From Nocardia vulneris (GTDB lineage: Bacteria > Actinomycetota > Actinomycetes > Mycobacteriales > Mycobacteriaceae), in NCBI RefSeq assembly GCF_001613425.1, contig NZ_BDCI01000002.1, positions 434,001 to 498,000 of the forward strand: a stretch of DNA of 64,000 nt. Direction: 5' to 3'. The notes beneath the pieces were generated by a model, which saw only the letters and a program-made list of their open reading frames with translations, was not told the origin of the DNA and made no database searches. The translations under genes and the position numbers were made by a program. Below are positions 18,203 through 29,900 of this stretch, piece after piece. Each line of letters starts with the position of its first letter. The first letter of the stretch is position 1.

Positions 18203-18658
18203 ATGGACGACACCACTGCGACAGCTCGGCCGCGAGATCACGGCCTGGTCGGAATCGGCACGGCCGCAAGGCGATTCGGCCTGGCAGAATCAGCGCTGCG
18301 CTACTGGGAAAAGCGCGGGCTGCTCCGCCCGGCCCAGCGACGGTCGCGCTGGCGCCTCTACGGCGACGACGAACTGCATCGCATCGGCCTCATCCAGATG
18401 TGGCGCGAAACCGGCCTGATGAATCTCGACGAAATCGGTACGGTCCTGGCCGCGCGCAATCACGAGTGGCGGCACGCGGTCCAGGAACGGCTCGACGAGA
18501 TAGCCCAGCAGCAGGAACGGCTCTCGGCCGCCCGCGCAATGCTGGAACACCTCCTGACCTGCCCCGACCCCAACCCCGCCCAAGCCTGCCCCTACCTGCG
18601 CACCATGACCGACAACCGCGTGGTCGCAGCTAGCGACCAGCCGGAAAGTGCGCGCTGA
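18203..18658 (+). CDS. MerR-family transcriptional regulator
   Basis: 151 residues. The N-terminal winged HTH (IGTAARRFGLAESALRYWEKRGLLRP) is followed by RLYGDDELHRIGLIQ and a coiled-coil dimerisation helix (residues 90-120). C-terminal cysteines (LLTCPDPNPAQACPYLR) could bind a metal or effector. AGGTGAG precedes ATG 18203. The 3' end overlaps the convergent lipoprotein gene by 29 bases. It likely controls the divergent flavin monooxygenase. Confidence 0.87.
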   Translation: MDDTTATARPRDHGLVGIGTAARRFGLAESALRYWEKRGLLRPAQRRSRWRLYGDDELHRIGLIQMWRETGLMNLDEIGTVLAARNHEWRHAVQERLDEIAQQQERLSAARAMLEHLLTCPDPNPAQACPYLRTMTDNRVVAASDQPESAR

Positions 18659-19832
18659 GCGGTACGGCCAGCCGGGCGAGTTCGCCGCACAGTTCCTCGC
18701 CGCGGCCCGCAACGTCGGCCGAGGCCGCCAGTTCGACGGTGCCGGTCTCGATGCCACCGCTGGTCTGCTGTGGGACATCGAAGAGCAAGGAGCAGGTCGA
18801 ATCGGATTCGCTGCGCCGCGCGAGCACGGCACGGCGATCGGCGACGGCGATCGGCGCAGGCCGGATGAAACGGTCGCTGCCGTATGCGAAGTCGGTGAAT
18901 CGCCGGTCGGTGGTGTGCACGTCCACGCCGTACCAGCCCGCGGACCAACTGCATCGTCCCTGCGAGTCACTCGCCACGGCCGCGTTTCTCGTCCGCGGGT
19001 CCAGTCCGGCAGCCGTGACGTCACCGTCGGGTATCCTGCACGGATCCCAGACAGGTTGCGGCGCAGGGGTTGTCGTAGCGGGCGCCGACTCCTGCGTGGT
19101 CTCGCGGACGCCGTCCAGGGTGCGGCGTGGGAGGCTGGACGACAGGCTGCGAGTGAGTACCGCGGCGATCGCCTGGGCGCCTGCGGCCAATTCCGTACGC
19201 AGTTTCGGCGAGTCGCCCGTCGGTGGGGTGCCACTCGCCCCGGACCAGTCCAGACCCGTAGTGCGGACGACCACCGACAGGTTGGCGACCTGCGCCGACA
19301 CGTCTGCCGCGATCCGACGGTCGCCGGCGGGCTGGAAACCGATCGTCGCGCCGTCGCCGATACCGGGCAACGGTGTCACGGTGGCGGGTTCCGGCCCGGC
19401 CGAGGTTGTCGCCGTAGCGCTTCGGTCCGCGAGTGTCGGGGCGTCCAGGAACAACAGATGAATGGTCGCCGCGCGGGACAGCGGTACCGGCTCGGCAACC
19501 TGCTCGGGCCGCGGAATGGGGTCTTCGAAGGTCACCTCGCACTCGAGCGATCCCCCGACCGCGGTGGTGTACCGCTGCTTGGTGAAGGGTTGGGCGTCAC
19601 TCGCGGGCAAGGATCCGGAAAACCCTTGTAGCGCATCGGCCGCGATCGCGCCGACCTCGGCACACGATGCGGGCAACGCGGCGAATCCGGTCGCGTATCG
19701 CAGTCCGTCCGGGCCACCACCGGAACAAGCCGTCGCGACCAGCGCACCCGCCAGCAGCCCGACGCCACGGTACAACCGCGACGTCGAGCCCGCCCGCTGC
19801 CGAAATATGTGGCATGGCCTGCCTATTCGCAT
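18630..19832 (-). CDS. DUF3558-type lipoprotein
   Basis: 400 residues. The N-terminal signal ends in a lipobox, LVATAC, with lipidated Cys36. The body looks like two related halves with conserved cysteines (LPASCAEVG, LECEVTF; WDPCRIPD, GRCSWSAG, STCSLLFD, EELCGEL), the layout of DUF3558 envelope lipoproteins of mycobacteria and nocardiae. The function is unknown. It lies 97 bases downstream of the NRPS on the same strand and might be co-transcribed with it. A stretch of GGGGG about nine bases before ATG 19832 is the only ribosome-site candidate. Confidence 0.75.
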   Translation of the reverse strand: MRIGRPCHIFRQRAGSTSRLYRGVGLLAGALVATACSGGGPDGLRYATGFAALPASCAEVGAIAADALQGFSGSLPASDAQPFTKQRYTTAVGGSLECEVTFEDPIPRPEQVAEPVPLSRAATIHLLFLDAPTLADRSATATTSAGPEPATVTPLPGIGDGATIGFQPAGDRRIAADVSAQVANLSVVVRTTGLDWSGASGTPPTGDSPKLRTELAAGAQAIAAVLTRSLSSSLPRRTLDGVRETTQESAPATTTPAPQPVWDPCRIPDGDVTAAGLDPRTRNAAVASDSQGRCSWSAGWYGVDVHTTDRRFTDFAYGSDRFIRPAPIAVADRRAVLARRSESDSTCSLLFDVPQQTSGGIETGTVELAASADVAGRGEELCGELARLAVPLSAHFPAGR

Positions 19833-19929
19833 TCACAACCCCCGTGGCGTCCGTCGTCGTCCGCTCGGACGGTAACAGCCCGGGTTCGCCCCTCGGGAGC
19901 AGTGAGTTCTAGGGGCCGCGAGGTTGCTG

Positions 19930-22900
19930 TCACGACTCCTTTGCTCGGAGCAGTTCGTTCAGGATCGGGCCGATCGCGCCGGCGGCTCGCGGGTTCATCA
20001 TTCCCGTGTGCCACTCGTCGATCGGTATCTCCTGAATGGGCCCGGTGATGTGCCCGCGCCAGGTTTGCGCGATCTGGTCGCGGTATGACTCGCGGGCGGC
20101 GACGAAGAGCACGGCGTCGCCGTCGAAAGACCCGGGTGTATGCGGCACCGGAGCCATGAAGCTCTCCGTTACCCGCTGCACCTGTTGCGTGGTCAGGATG
20201 CCTTCGCTGCTGAGTCGCTGCGCGAGTAGCGGGAACAGCTTTTCGGGATCGTCGATCTGCTGCTCATCGGTCATGCCGAGGAAATCGCGCCAGCCACGCA
20301 GGAATTCGGTCAATGCCCGGCGGCCCTGCACGTCATCGGGCTCGGACGCGGGTGACAGCTCGAGGTTCTCCGCGATACCGGTATCCACGAGGGCGAGCAG
20401 GCCGACCGGGTGACCCAGCTGTTGCAGCCGAGCCGCCATGGCGTGCGCGATCTTTCCGCCCAGCGACCACCCGAGCAGATGGAACGTGGTGTCCGGGAAC
20501 GACTTCAACAGCTCGTCGACGTAACGCTCGGCGTACGCCTCCACTGATTCCAGACGCGCACCGTCCTCGACGATATAGGGATCCTGCAAGCCGTACACGG
20601 GTCGGTCCGCATCCAGATGCCCGGCGAGTGCGCCGTACACCCACGCGAGTCCGCCGCCCGGATGGACGCAGAACAACGGGGTGGCACGCCCTGCCGACCG
20701 CAGCGGCGTCAGCACGCCGAGCGAGACGCCCAACTCCGACTGCGGTTGCGCCAGATACCGCGCGAGGGAAGCAGGTGTCGAGTCCGCGAAGATCAGTCGA
20801 TACGGCACGGCGGTCCCGGTGCGCGAACGCAGGCGGGCCACCAACTGCATGGCGACCACCGAGGTGCCGCCCAGGGTGAAGAAGTCGTCGTCGGCACCCA
20901 CCCGCGCCGCGCCGAGCACCTCGGCGAACACCGCGACCACGATCTCCTCGAGCGGGGTCGCAGGGGCTCGATACGGCGCGACCACGAACTCCGGTGCGGG
21001 CAGGGCACGCCGGTCCACCTTCCCATTCCCGGTGAGCGGCAAGGCATCCAGCACGGTCACGGTGTCGGGGACCATGTACGACGGCAATCGCTGCGCCGCC
21101 GCCTGCCGGATCCTCACCGCGTCGACCTCGCGCCGATCCGCGACGACGACATAGGCCGCCAAGCGGACATCGCCGCTGTCACCGGCGTGAACGGTGACCA
21201 CCGCGTGCCGTACCTCGTCCGATCCGGCCAGCGCCGCTTCGATTTCGCCGAGCTCGAGGCGCTGACCCCGAATCTTGACCTGACCGTCGGCGCGACCCAC
21301 GAACAGCAACACCGCATCGTCCGCACCGACGGCCTGCCACCGCACCAGATCTCCGGTCCGGTACATCAGCGAACCCGCCGCCCCGAACGGATCGGCCACG
21401 AACGATGACGCGGACAACCCCGCCCGGTTCAGATATCCGCGTGCCACACCGGGACCGGCCGCGTACAACTCACCGACCGCACCCGGCGGCACCGGCCGCA
21501 GCGACGAATCCAGCACCGTCAACCGCACGCCGGGAATCGGGCCGCCCAGCGACACCGGAGCACCGACCGCCAGCTGCGCGCCCGCGACCCAGATGGTCGC
21601 CTCGGTCGGCCCGTACAGGTTGAACACCGCACGGACCCCGGCGGCATCCGTACCCGACCACCGCCGCACCAACTCCGGCGGACAGGCTTCGGCACCGGTC
21701 AGCAGCACCCGCAGGTCGTCGAGCCCGCCCGGATCGACCGAGAGGCCGACCGCGGGCGACAGGAACGCGTGCGTAACGCGGCCGGCCCGCATCAGCTGCG
21801 CCAGCGGGTCTCCCGCGAAGGCATCGGCGGGAGCCACTACCAATGCGGCACCGGCCGGCACGGCCAGCAGCATTTCCAGCATCGCCGCGTCGAAAGTGCG
21901 TGCGGCAACAGCCAATACCCGCGACGCTGCGTCGACCTGGAACCTCGAGCCCTGGACCGTCGCGACGGCCGCCAGGCCCATATGGGTTACGGCCACGCCC
22001 TTCGGGGTGCCGGTCGAACCAGAGGTGTAAACGATGTAGGCAGTATTGACCGGCCGAACCGACGCGCCCCGGTCGAGATCGGTGACCGGCGCGGCACTGC
22101 ACCGGGACACGTCGAGCCGGTCCAGGTCGATCAGCCGCGCGTCAGCAGTGCCCCACTCGACCGCATCCGCAGTGGAACCTGTTGCTTGCGCGATGTTTTC
22201 ACTGCCACCGAGAACGATCGCGGCTGCACAATCGGCGAGGATGACCCGATTGCGTTCGGCCGGATGCGCGGGATCGATCGATACGAACGCAGCACCGGTC
22301 TTGGCGACGGCCCATACCGTGCGGAACCACGCCGCCGAACGCGGAACCACCAGCGCGACCACGGTTTCCGGGCCCGCTCCCGCATCGATCAGGACCCGCG
22401 CACATCGGTTCGACCAGTCGTCCAGCTCGCGGTAGGTCCACTCGACCCCGGCGTCGATGACCGCGAGCCGATCCGCGTGCTCGACGGCGGCTCGACCGAG
22501 GATCTCGGCCAAGGTGATCGGTTCGGGCCCCGGTCCACCGGCACCCCACGCCGACAGCACCTTTCGCTCACTCGCGTCGAGCACCTCGAGCTCGCGCACC
22601 CGCACCGCGGGATCGGCGACCACCGCGTCGATGATGCGCCCGAAGCGCCGCCCCAGTGCGGCAATCGTCGGCTGATCGAAAAGGTCTCGGGCATAGCTCA
22701 TCCCGATCAGCAGGCCGCCGTCCGCGTCCGGGGTATCGGACACGGTGACGGTGAGGTCGAAACGTTCGACCTCGGCACCGAGATCCATCGGCGTGCATCG
22801 GAGCCCCGGCAGTTGCGCGCCGGTCAGTTCGAGGTCGAGGTGCTGGGACGCCAGCATCACCTGGAACAACGGATGGTGCGACTGCGACCGTGGCGGATCG

Positions 22901-23950
22901 ACGGCCTCCACGACTCGCTCGAAGGGGATGTCCGCGTGTGCGAACGCCGCGAGATCGACGCGGCGGCACTGATCCAGCAGATCACCGAACGAGGCGGACG
23001 CATCGACCTGAGTGCGCAGCACCAGCGTGTTGACGAACATGCCGACCAAGCCGTCCAATGCGGCGGCACCCCGTCCCGCGATCGGCGTACCGATCGCGAT
23101 ATCGCCGCTGCCCGACAACCGCGCCAGCAATGCCGCCAGAGCCGCGTGCACCACCATGAAGGTCGTCGAGTGCCGCGCACGTGCGACCCGGTGCAGGCCG
23201 GCCACCGTATCCGCCGCCACCGCAAACGAATACGTGCCACCGCGGTGCGTGGCCGCGGCGGGCCGGGGCCGGTCGGCGGGCAGCTCCAGCCGATCCGGCA
23301 AGCCCGCCAGCTGCTCGGTCCAATACGCGAGCTGGCGGCCCGAGACGCTCGCCGGGTCGGACTCCGCTCCCAGCATTTCCCGCTGCCACAGTGTGTAATC
23401 CGCGTATTGCACCGGCAGCGGGCCCGCCCACGCCGGTTCCCGGCCCGCCCGCCGCGCCGCGTACGCCAGCGACAGATCCTGTGCCAACGGCGCCAGGGAC
23501 CAACCGTCCGCCGCGATGTGATGCAGCACGAGCACGAGCACGTACTCCTCGAAACCGCTGTCCAGCAAGGTAACCCGCAACGGGAACGCACTCGACAGCT
23601 CGAAACCTTCCCGCACCAGCGGCAACACGGCATTCTCGAGTTCGGCCGGCTCGACGGTCCGCACCTCGACCGGCAGCACGGCCTCGGCCACCGGCACGAT
23701 CCGCTGGTACGGATTCCCGTCCCGGTCCGGGAAGACCGTGCGCAAGGTTTCGTGGCGGGCGACGAGATCACCGAGGGCGGCGATCATCGCCGGGACATCC
23801 AGCGCACCGGTCAAGCGCAGCACGAGCGGAATGTTGTAGGCCGGTGAGTCCGGTTCGAGCCGGTTGAGGAACCACATCCGCCACTGCGCGAACGACAACG
23901 GCAGATACTCGGGCCGTGCGCGCACCAGCAACCGGGGCCGGGCCGGGTCC
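19930..23950 (-). other. NRPS module 7 with thioesterase: C - A - T - TE
   Basis: C7 about 23930-22590, A7 about 22560-21000, T7 about 20960-20760, TE about 20700-19930. The pocket D-A-L-F-L-G-L-I-W-K suggests an aliphatic residue. The thioesterase has the [10 protein letters not shown] start, the GWSLGG nucleophile elbow (20445-20480) and a late EWHTGMM histidine. Macrocyclisation versus hydrolysis cannot be told. Confidence 0.8.
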
Positions 23951-26900
23951 GCGGCACCGGTCGAGCGCGCACCGAGTATCCGAGCCAGACCGGTGACGGT
24001 CGGGGTATCGAACACGTCCCGCACGCTCACCTCGGTGCCCGCCACCGCGCTCACCCGCGCCGCCACCCGGGTCGCCGACAACGAGTGTCCGCCCAGCGCG
24101 AAGAAGTCGTCGTCGGCACCGACCCGATCGATGCCCAACACCTCGGCGTACACCGCGATCACGAGTTCCTCGAACGGCGTGGCGGCGGCCCGATACGGCA
24201 CGGCCGACCGGTCCGGGGCAGGCAGCGCGCGCCGATCCAGCTTGCCGGTCGAGGTCAGTGGCAGTTCGTCCAGTACCGCGACGGAGTCGGGCACCATGTA
24301 CGACGGCAACCGCTGCGCGACCGACCGCCGGACCGCTTCGGGATCGAGCACGTGCCCGGGCGCCGCGGTGACATAGGCGGCCAAGCGCACTGCGCCGCTC
24401 GGCGCATCGACAGCGTTGTCTTCGGCGGTATGCGGCACGACCACCGCATGCCGCACCTCGGCCAATCCGGCCAGCACGCTTTCGATTTCGCCGAGTTCGA
24501 GCCGCTGCGCCCGGATCTTGACCTGACGATCGGAGCGGCCGGCGAACATCAACGCCCGCTGCCCGCCCGACCGCGCCCACCGCACCAAGTCGCCCGTGCG
24601 GTACATCCGCGATCCGGGCGGCCCGAAGGGGTCTGCGACGAACGACGCCGCGGTCGAGCCCCTCCGCTCGAGATACCCGCGCGCGACACCTGGTCCGGCC
24701 GTGTACAACTCCCCCACGACACCTGGCGGCACCGGACGCAGGTACCTGTCCAACACCATGACCTGGGTGCCGGTGATCGGCCCGCCCAACGACACCGGTT
24801 CGCCCGCACGCAATTCGGCGGCGGTGACCCAGATCGTGGCCTCGCTCGGGCCGTACAGGTTGTGCAGCGCACGAACACCGGCGTCGTCGGTACCGGACCA
24901 CTGCCGCACCAGTGCGGGCGGACACGCTTCGCCGGCCACCATCAGTACCCGTAAACCGTTGAGCCGCTCGGCTGCCAACGTGGCGGCCACAGCCGGCGTC
25001 AGGCACGCATGCGTGACACCTTCGGCGTCGATCAATTCCGTGAGCGAGTCGCCGGCGAAGACGTCACCCGCGGCAACGACCAGGGTCGCGCCGACCGAGA
25101 CCACGGACATCAACTCGAAGACCGCCGCATCGAACGTGCGGGCGGACACGGCCAATACCCGCGAGTCCGGGCTGAGATCGAACCGCAGGCGCTGCGCGGC
25201 CGCGACGGCGGCGAGACCGGCGTGGGTGACGGCGACGCCCTTCGGCGTACCGGTCGTCCCCGAGGTGTATACGACATAGGCGTTGTTGCCGGGCCGCACC
25301 GCAGCGCGCCGGTCGTGGTCGGTCAACGGTGCGTCGCGGTACCCACCGAGAGCGAGCCGCTCCGGATCGAGCACCGCGATGCCGGCCCCACGCAATTCCG
25401 CGATAGCCGATCCGGCTGCGGCACCGGCGGATTCCCCGTCGACGAGCACAACGGTCGCGGCGACGTCGTCGAGGACGAAACGGTTGCGCTCCCACAGTTG
25501 CGCGGGGTCGATGGACACGAAGGCAGCACCGGTCTTCACGACCGCCCACACCGCCCGCACCCAGGCCGCTGAGCGCGCGATCGCGAGCGCCACCACTGTT
25601 TCCGGACCGGCGCCCTGGTCGATCAGTGCCCGTGCGCAGCGGTTCGACCACCGATCCAGTTCCCGATACGTCAGGCGATCGCGCGCGTCCACGACCGCGA
25701 GGTGATCGGGGAATTCGGCGGCCACCCCCGCCAGCATCTCGTCCAGCGTCCGCGCGACCGGTCCGGGTCCGCCATCGCCCCACTCCCGCAACGACTCCCG
25801 TTCCCGTACCTCGAGCACGGCCAACTCACGCAGCACGCGCGTCGGATCGGCGACGACCGCACGCAGGATCGACTCCAGCCGCCGCGCCATGTCCGCGACC
25901 GTCGACCGGTCGAACAGGTCCGTCGCATAACCGACGGTGATCGGGACCGCACCGTTCACGTCCGGAATGTCGGCGACGGTGATGGACAGATCGAACCGTT
26001 CGACTCCGGCTTCGAGGTGCACGGGAGTGACCGCGATACCCGGCAACTGCACGGACGTCGGATCCAGGTCGAGATTCTGGAACGCGAGCATTACTTGGAA
26101 CAGCGGATGGTGGGCCTGAGACCTGGGCAGGTCGACGGCCTCCACCACGCGTTCGAACGGAATGTCCGCATTGGCGAACGCGTCGAGATCCACCTGCCGC
26201 ACGTGATCGAGCAGGTCCGCGAACGAGTCGGCCTCGACGATCCGCGTCCGCAGCACCAGCGTGTTGACGAACATGCCGACCACGTCGTCCAGCGCGGCCG
26301 CGCCGCGCCCCGCGATCGGCGTACCGACCGCGATGTCGTCGGCGCCGGACAATCGCGACAGCAACAGCGCCAGCGCCGCATGGCACACCATGAACACCGT
26401 CGTCTCCTGGGCCTGCGCCAGTTCGCCGATCCGGGCGAACAGTTCGGCGTCCAGCGCGAACGAATAGCTGCCGCCTGCTTGCGCAGCCACCATCGGTCGC
26501 GGCCGATCGGCGGGCAGCTCCAGCCGTTCCGGCACACCGGCCAAATGCGTTGTCCAATAGGCGAGCTGGCGCGCCATCGCAGACTCGGGGTCGGTCTCCG
26601 AACCCAGCATCTCGCGCTGCCAGAGGGTGTAGTCCGCGTACTGGACCGGCAACGGACCCCACTCGGGTGCCCGCCCGGCTCGTCGCGCCGCATAGGCGGT
26701 GGACAGGTCGCGCGCCAGCGGCGCGATCGACCACCCGTCGGCGGCGATGTGATGGATCGCCAGCGCCAGCACGTACTCACCGGAACCGCAGTCCAGCAAC
26801 GTGACCCGCAACGGCAGCTCGGATGACAGGTCGAACCCCTGGCGAACGGCTTCGGCCATCGCAGTGGCGAGCTGGGCCGAATCCACCGGCCGCACTTCGA

Positions 26901-29900
26901 CGGGCACTGCCGCCGCTTCGGCGGGCAACACTCGCTGGAACGGCGTCCCTTCGTCGTCCGGGTACACCGTGCGCAGGCTCTCGTGCCGCTCCAGCACATC
27001 GGCGAGCGCCGCGGCCAGGGCCGCCGTGTCCAGATCGCCGGTCAGCCGCAGCACCAGCGGGATGGTGTATCCCGCTGCCGCGCCTTGGAATCGGTTGATG
27101 AACCACATCCGCAGCTGCGCGAACGACAGCGGCACCCGGTCGGGTCGTGCCCGGGCAACGAGAGCCGGCTGCGCCGCACCACGGGCCGCGGCATCCAGCA
27201 CCCGCGCCAGCCGCGCGGGCGTCGGCGCCTCGAACACCTCGCGCACACCGATCCGGACAGCGGCCGTCGCGGACAAGCGCGACGTCACGCGCATCGCCGA
27301 CAGCGAATGCCCACCGAGCGCGAAGAAGTCGTCGTCCGCACCCACCCGGTCCACGCCGAGCAGCTCGGCGAACACGTCCGCCACCAGTTGTTCGGTCGGG
27401 GTCGCCGGCGCACGGTACGCCCGGATGACCTGCTCCGGCTCCGGCAGAGCCGCACGATCCAGTTTGCCGCTCACCGTGAGCGGCAGCTCGGTCAGCACCA
27501 CACACGCGTCCGGCACCATGTGCGCGGGCAACCGTTCTCCGGCGGCGGCCAGCACTCGGTCCGGCTCGAGCTCGGTACCGACGAGATAGCCGATGAGCCG
27601 GTCGGATTCGGCGCGATGCACCACGACGGCTCGGTGCACGCCCGGCTGCGCCGCGAGCACGGCTTCGATCTCGCCCAGCTCGATCCGCTGCCCACGCACC
27701 TTGACCTGGAAGTCGTTGCGTCCGAGGAATTCCAGGTCGCCCTGCGCGGTCCAGCAGACCAGGTCGCCGGTCCGGTACAGGCGAGACCCCTTGCGATCGA
27801 ACGGATTCGCGACGAAGGACGCGGCCGTCAGCGCCGACCGGTTCAGATATCCCCTCGCCTGTTGGACACCGCCGAGGTACAGCTCCCCGCGCACGCCCAC
27901 CGGCACCGGCCGCAACAACGAGTCCAGCACGACCGCCTCGACACCACGGATCGGCCGGCCGAGCGTCACCGGCGCATCGGGGGCCATCGGCTCGCTGATC
28001 GTTGTGACGATGACCGTCTCGGTCGGTCCGTACGCGATGTACAGCTGCCGGTCCGGCGCCCAGCTCGAGACCAGTTCCGCCGGCACTCGTTCACCACCGG
28101 TGACCAGTACCCGCAGCGACGCCAACCCGCCCGGCGACATGGTCGCCAGCACGCTGGTCGTCACGAAGGCATGCGAAACCCGATGCCGGGCGATGATTTC
28201 CGCGAGCTGCGCGCCGCCGAAGACGTCCGGTGGCGACACCACGAGCGCGGCCCCGTTCGGATGTGCCATCAGCAGTTCCATCATGACCGCGTCGAAACCT
28301 GGCGCCGAGACCGCCAACACGCGCGCATTCGTGTCCACCCGGTACCGCGCGCGCTGCTCGGCGGTGAAGTTCGCCAAGCCATCGTGGGTGACCACAACGC
28401 CTTTCGGCGTGCCCGTGGACCCGGAAGTGTAGATCACGTAGGCGGCGTGACCGGACCGGAGCGGGCGGACCCGGTCCGCGTCGGTCACGGCGGTCGTGGA
28501 GAATTCGGCAAGGCGCGCAGACAGGTCCGGCGCGTCGAGGAGCACCCGATCGAGTGTCTCCGGCACCGTGCCCACCGTGCTCGTCACCGACAGTGCAAGG
28601 CGCACATCGGCATCGGCGGTCATGCCCGCCACCCGGTCCGATGGATGGCGCGGATCGATCGGGACGAAGGCCGCACCGGCCTTGGTCACGGCCCACAGTC
28701 CGACCAGGAATTCGATCCCTCGCGGCATCGCCAGCGCGACGGCGTCGCCCGGCCCGAGACCGTGTCCGATCAGCAACCGTGCCAACTGGTTCGAACGGCT
28801 GTCCAACGCACCGAAACTCAGCAACGTCGTATCCGATACCACCGCCGGTGCGGCGGGATCGATCGCGGCGCCCGCACCGAGCAGGTCCGCCAACACCCGC
28901 GCCGGCTCCGCCGGACGGCCGCGCACCGGCACCAGCCGAGCCTGCTCGGCCGGGGTCAACAGCTCGATCGACGCCGCCGAGACCGAGGTGTCGGCCGTGA
29001 TCGCGGCCAGCACGTGCGCGAGCCGGTCGGCACAGGCCTGCACCTGCGCCTGCTCGAAAACACCGGGACGGTACTGCAATTGCGCCCGGAACGGCTGCCC
29101 CTTGACCACCACCAGCGCGAGCGGATAGTGCGCGGCGTCGTTCGACCGCAACTCCTCGACGCGCATGCCGTCGATCGCCGCGGCCTGTGCCGCGAGCGCG
29201 GCCTCGTCGACGGGATAGGACTCGAACACCAGGACCGTGTCGAACAGCGCCGAGACCCCCAGTGCCGCATGGATATCGGTCAGGCCGACCTGATGGTGCC
29301 CCAGCAGCTCCGACTGCTCCGCCTGCACCCGCTGCAACAGTGAAGCAAAGGGTTCGCCCGGGTAGTTGCGGACCCGCACGGGAACGGTGTTGATGAACAA
29401 GCCGACTGCGGACTCGATGCCGGGCAGCTCCGCGGGCCGCCCGGATACCGTCGTGCCGAACACGACGTCGGCGCGACCGGCCAGGCAGCCCAGCACGATC
29501 GCCCACGCCACCTGGAACACGGTGTTCACCGTGACCCCGGCGGACGACGCCGCGGCCAGCAGCTGTGCGGTGCTCTGGTCGTCCAATTCCACTGGGACGG
29601 AGCCCATTCGCGTCGCCGTATCCTGCGCGGCGGTGCGCGGGGCGAGCAGCGTCGCGTCGGCGCCGTCGAGCGCGTCTCGCCAGACCTGCAGCGAGGCTTG
29701 CCGATCCTGGCGACCCAGCCAGTCGAGGTAGGAGCGATACACACCGGCCGGTTCCGCGCGCACGGCCGCGCCCGGCTCCGCGTAGACCGCCAGCAGAGTG
29801 CGCAGCAGCGTCGGCATCGACCAACCGTCGAACAGCACGTGATGGTACGAGAGCAACAGCGTGTACCGATCGCCGGCCAGCGCGACCAGGGTGCAGCGCA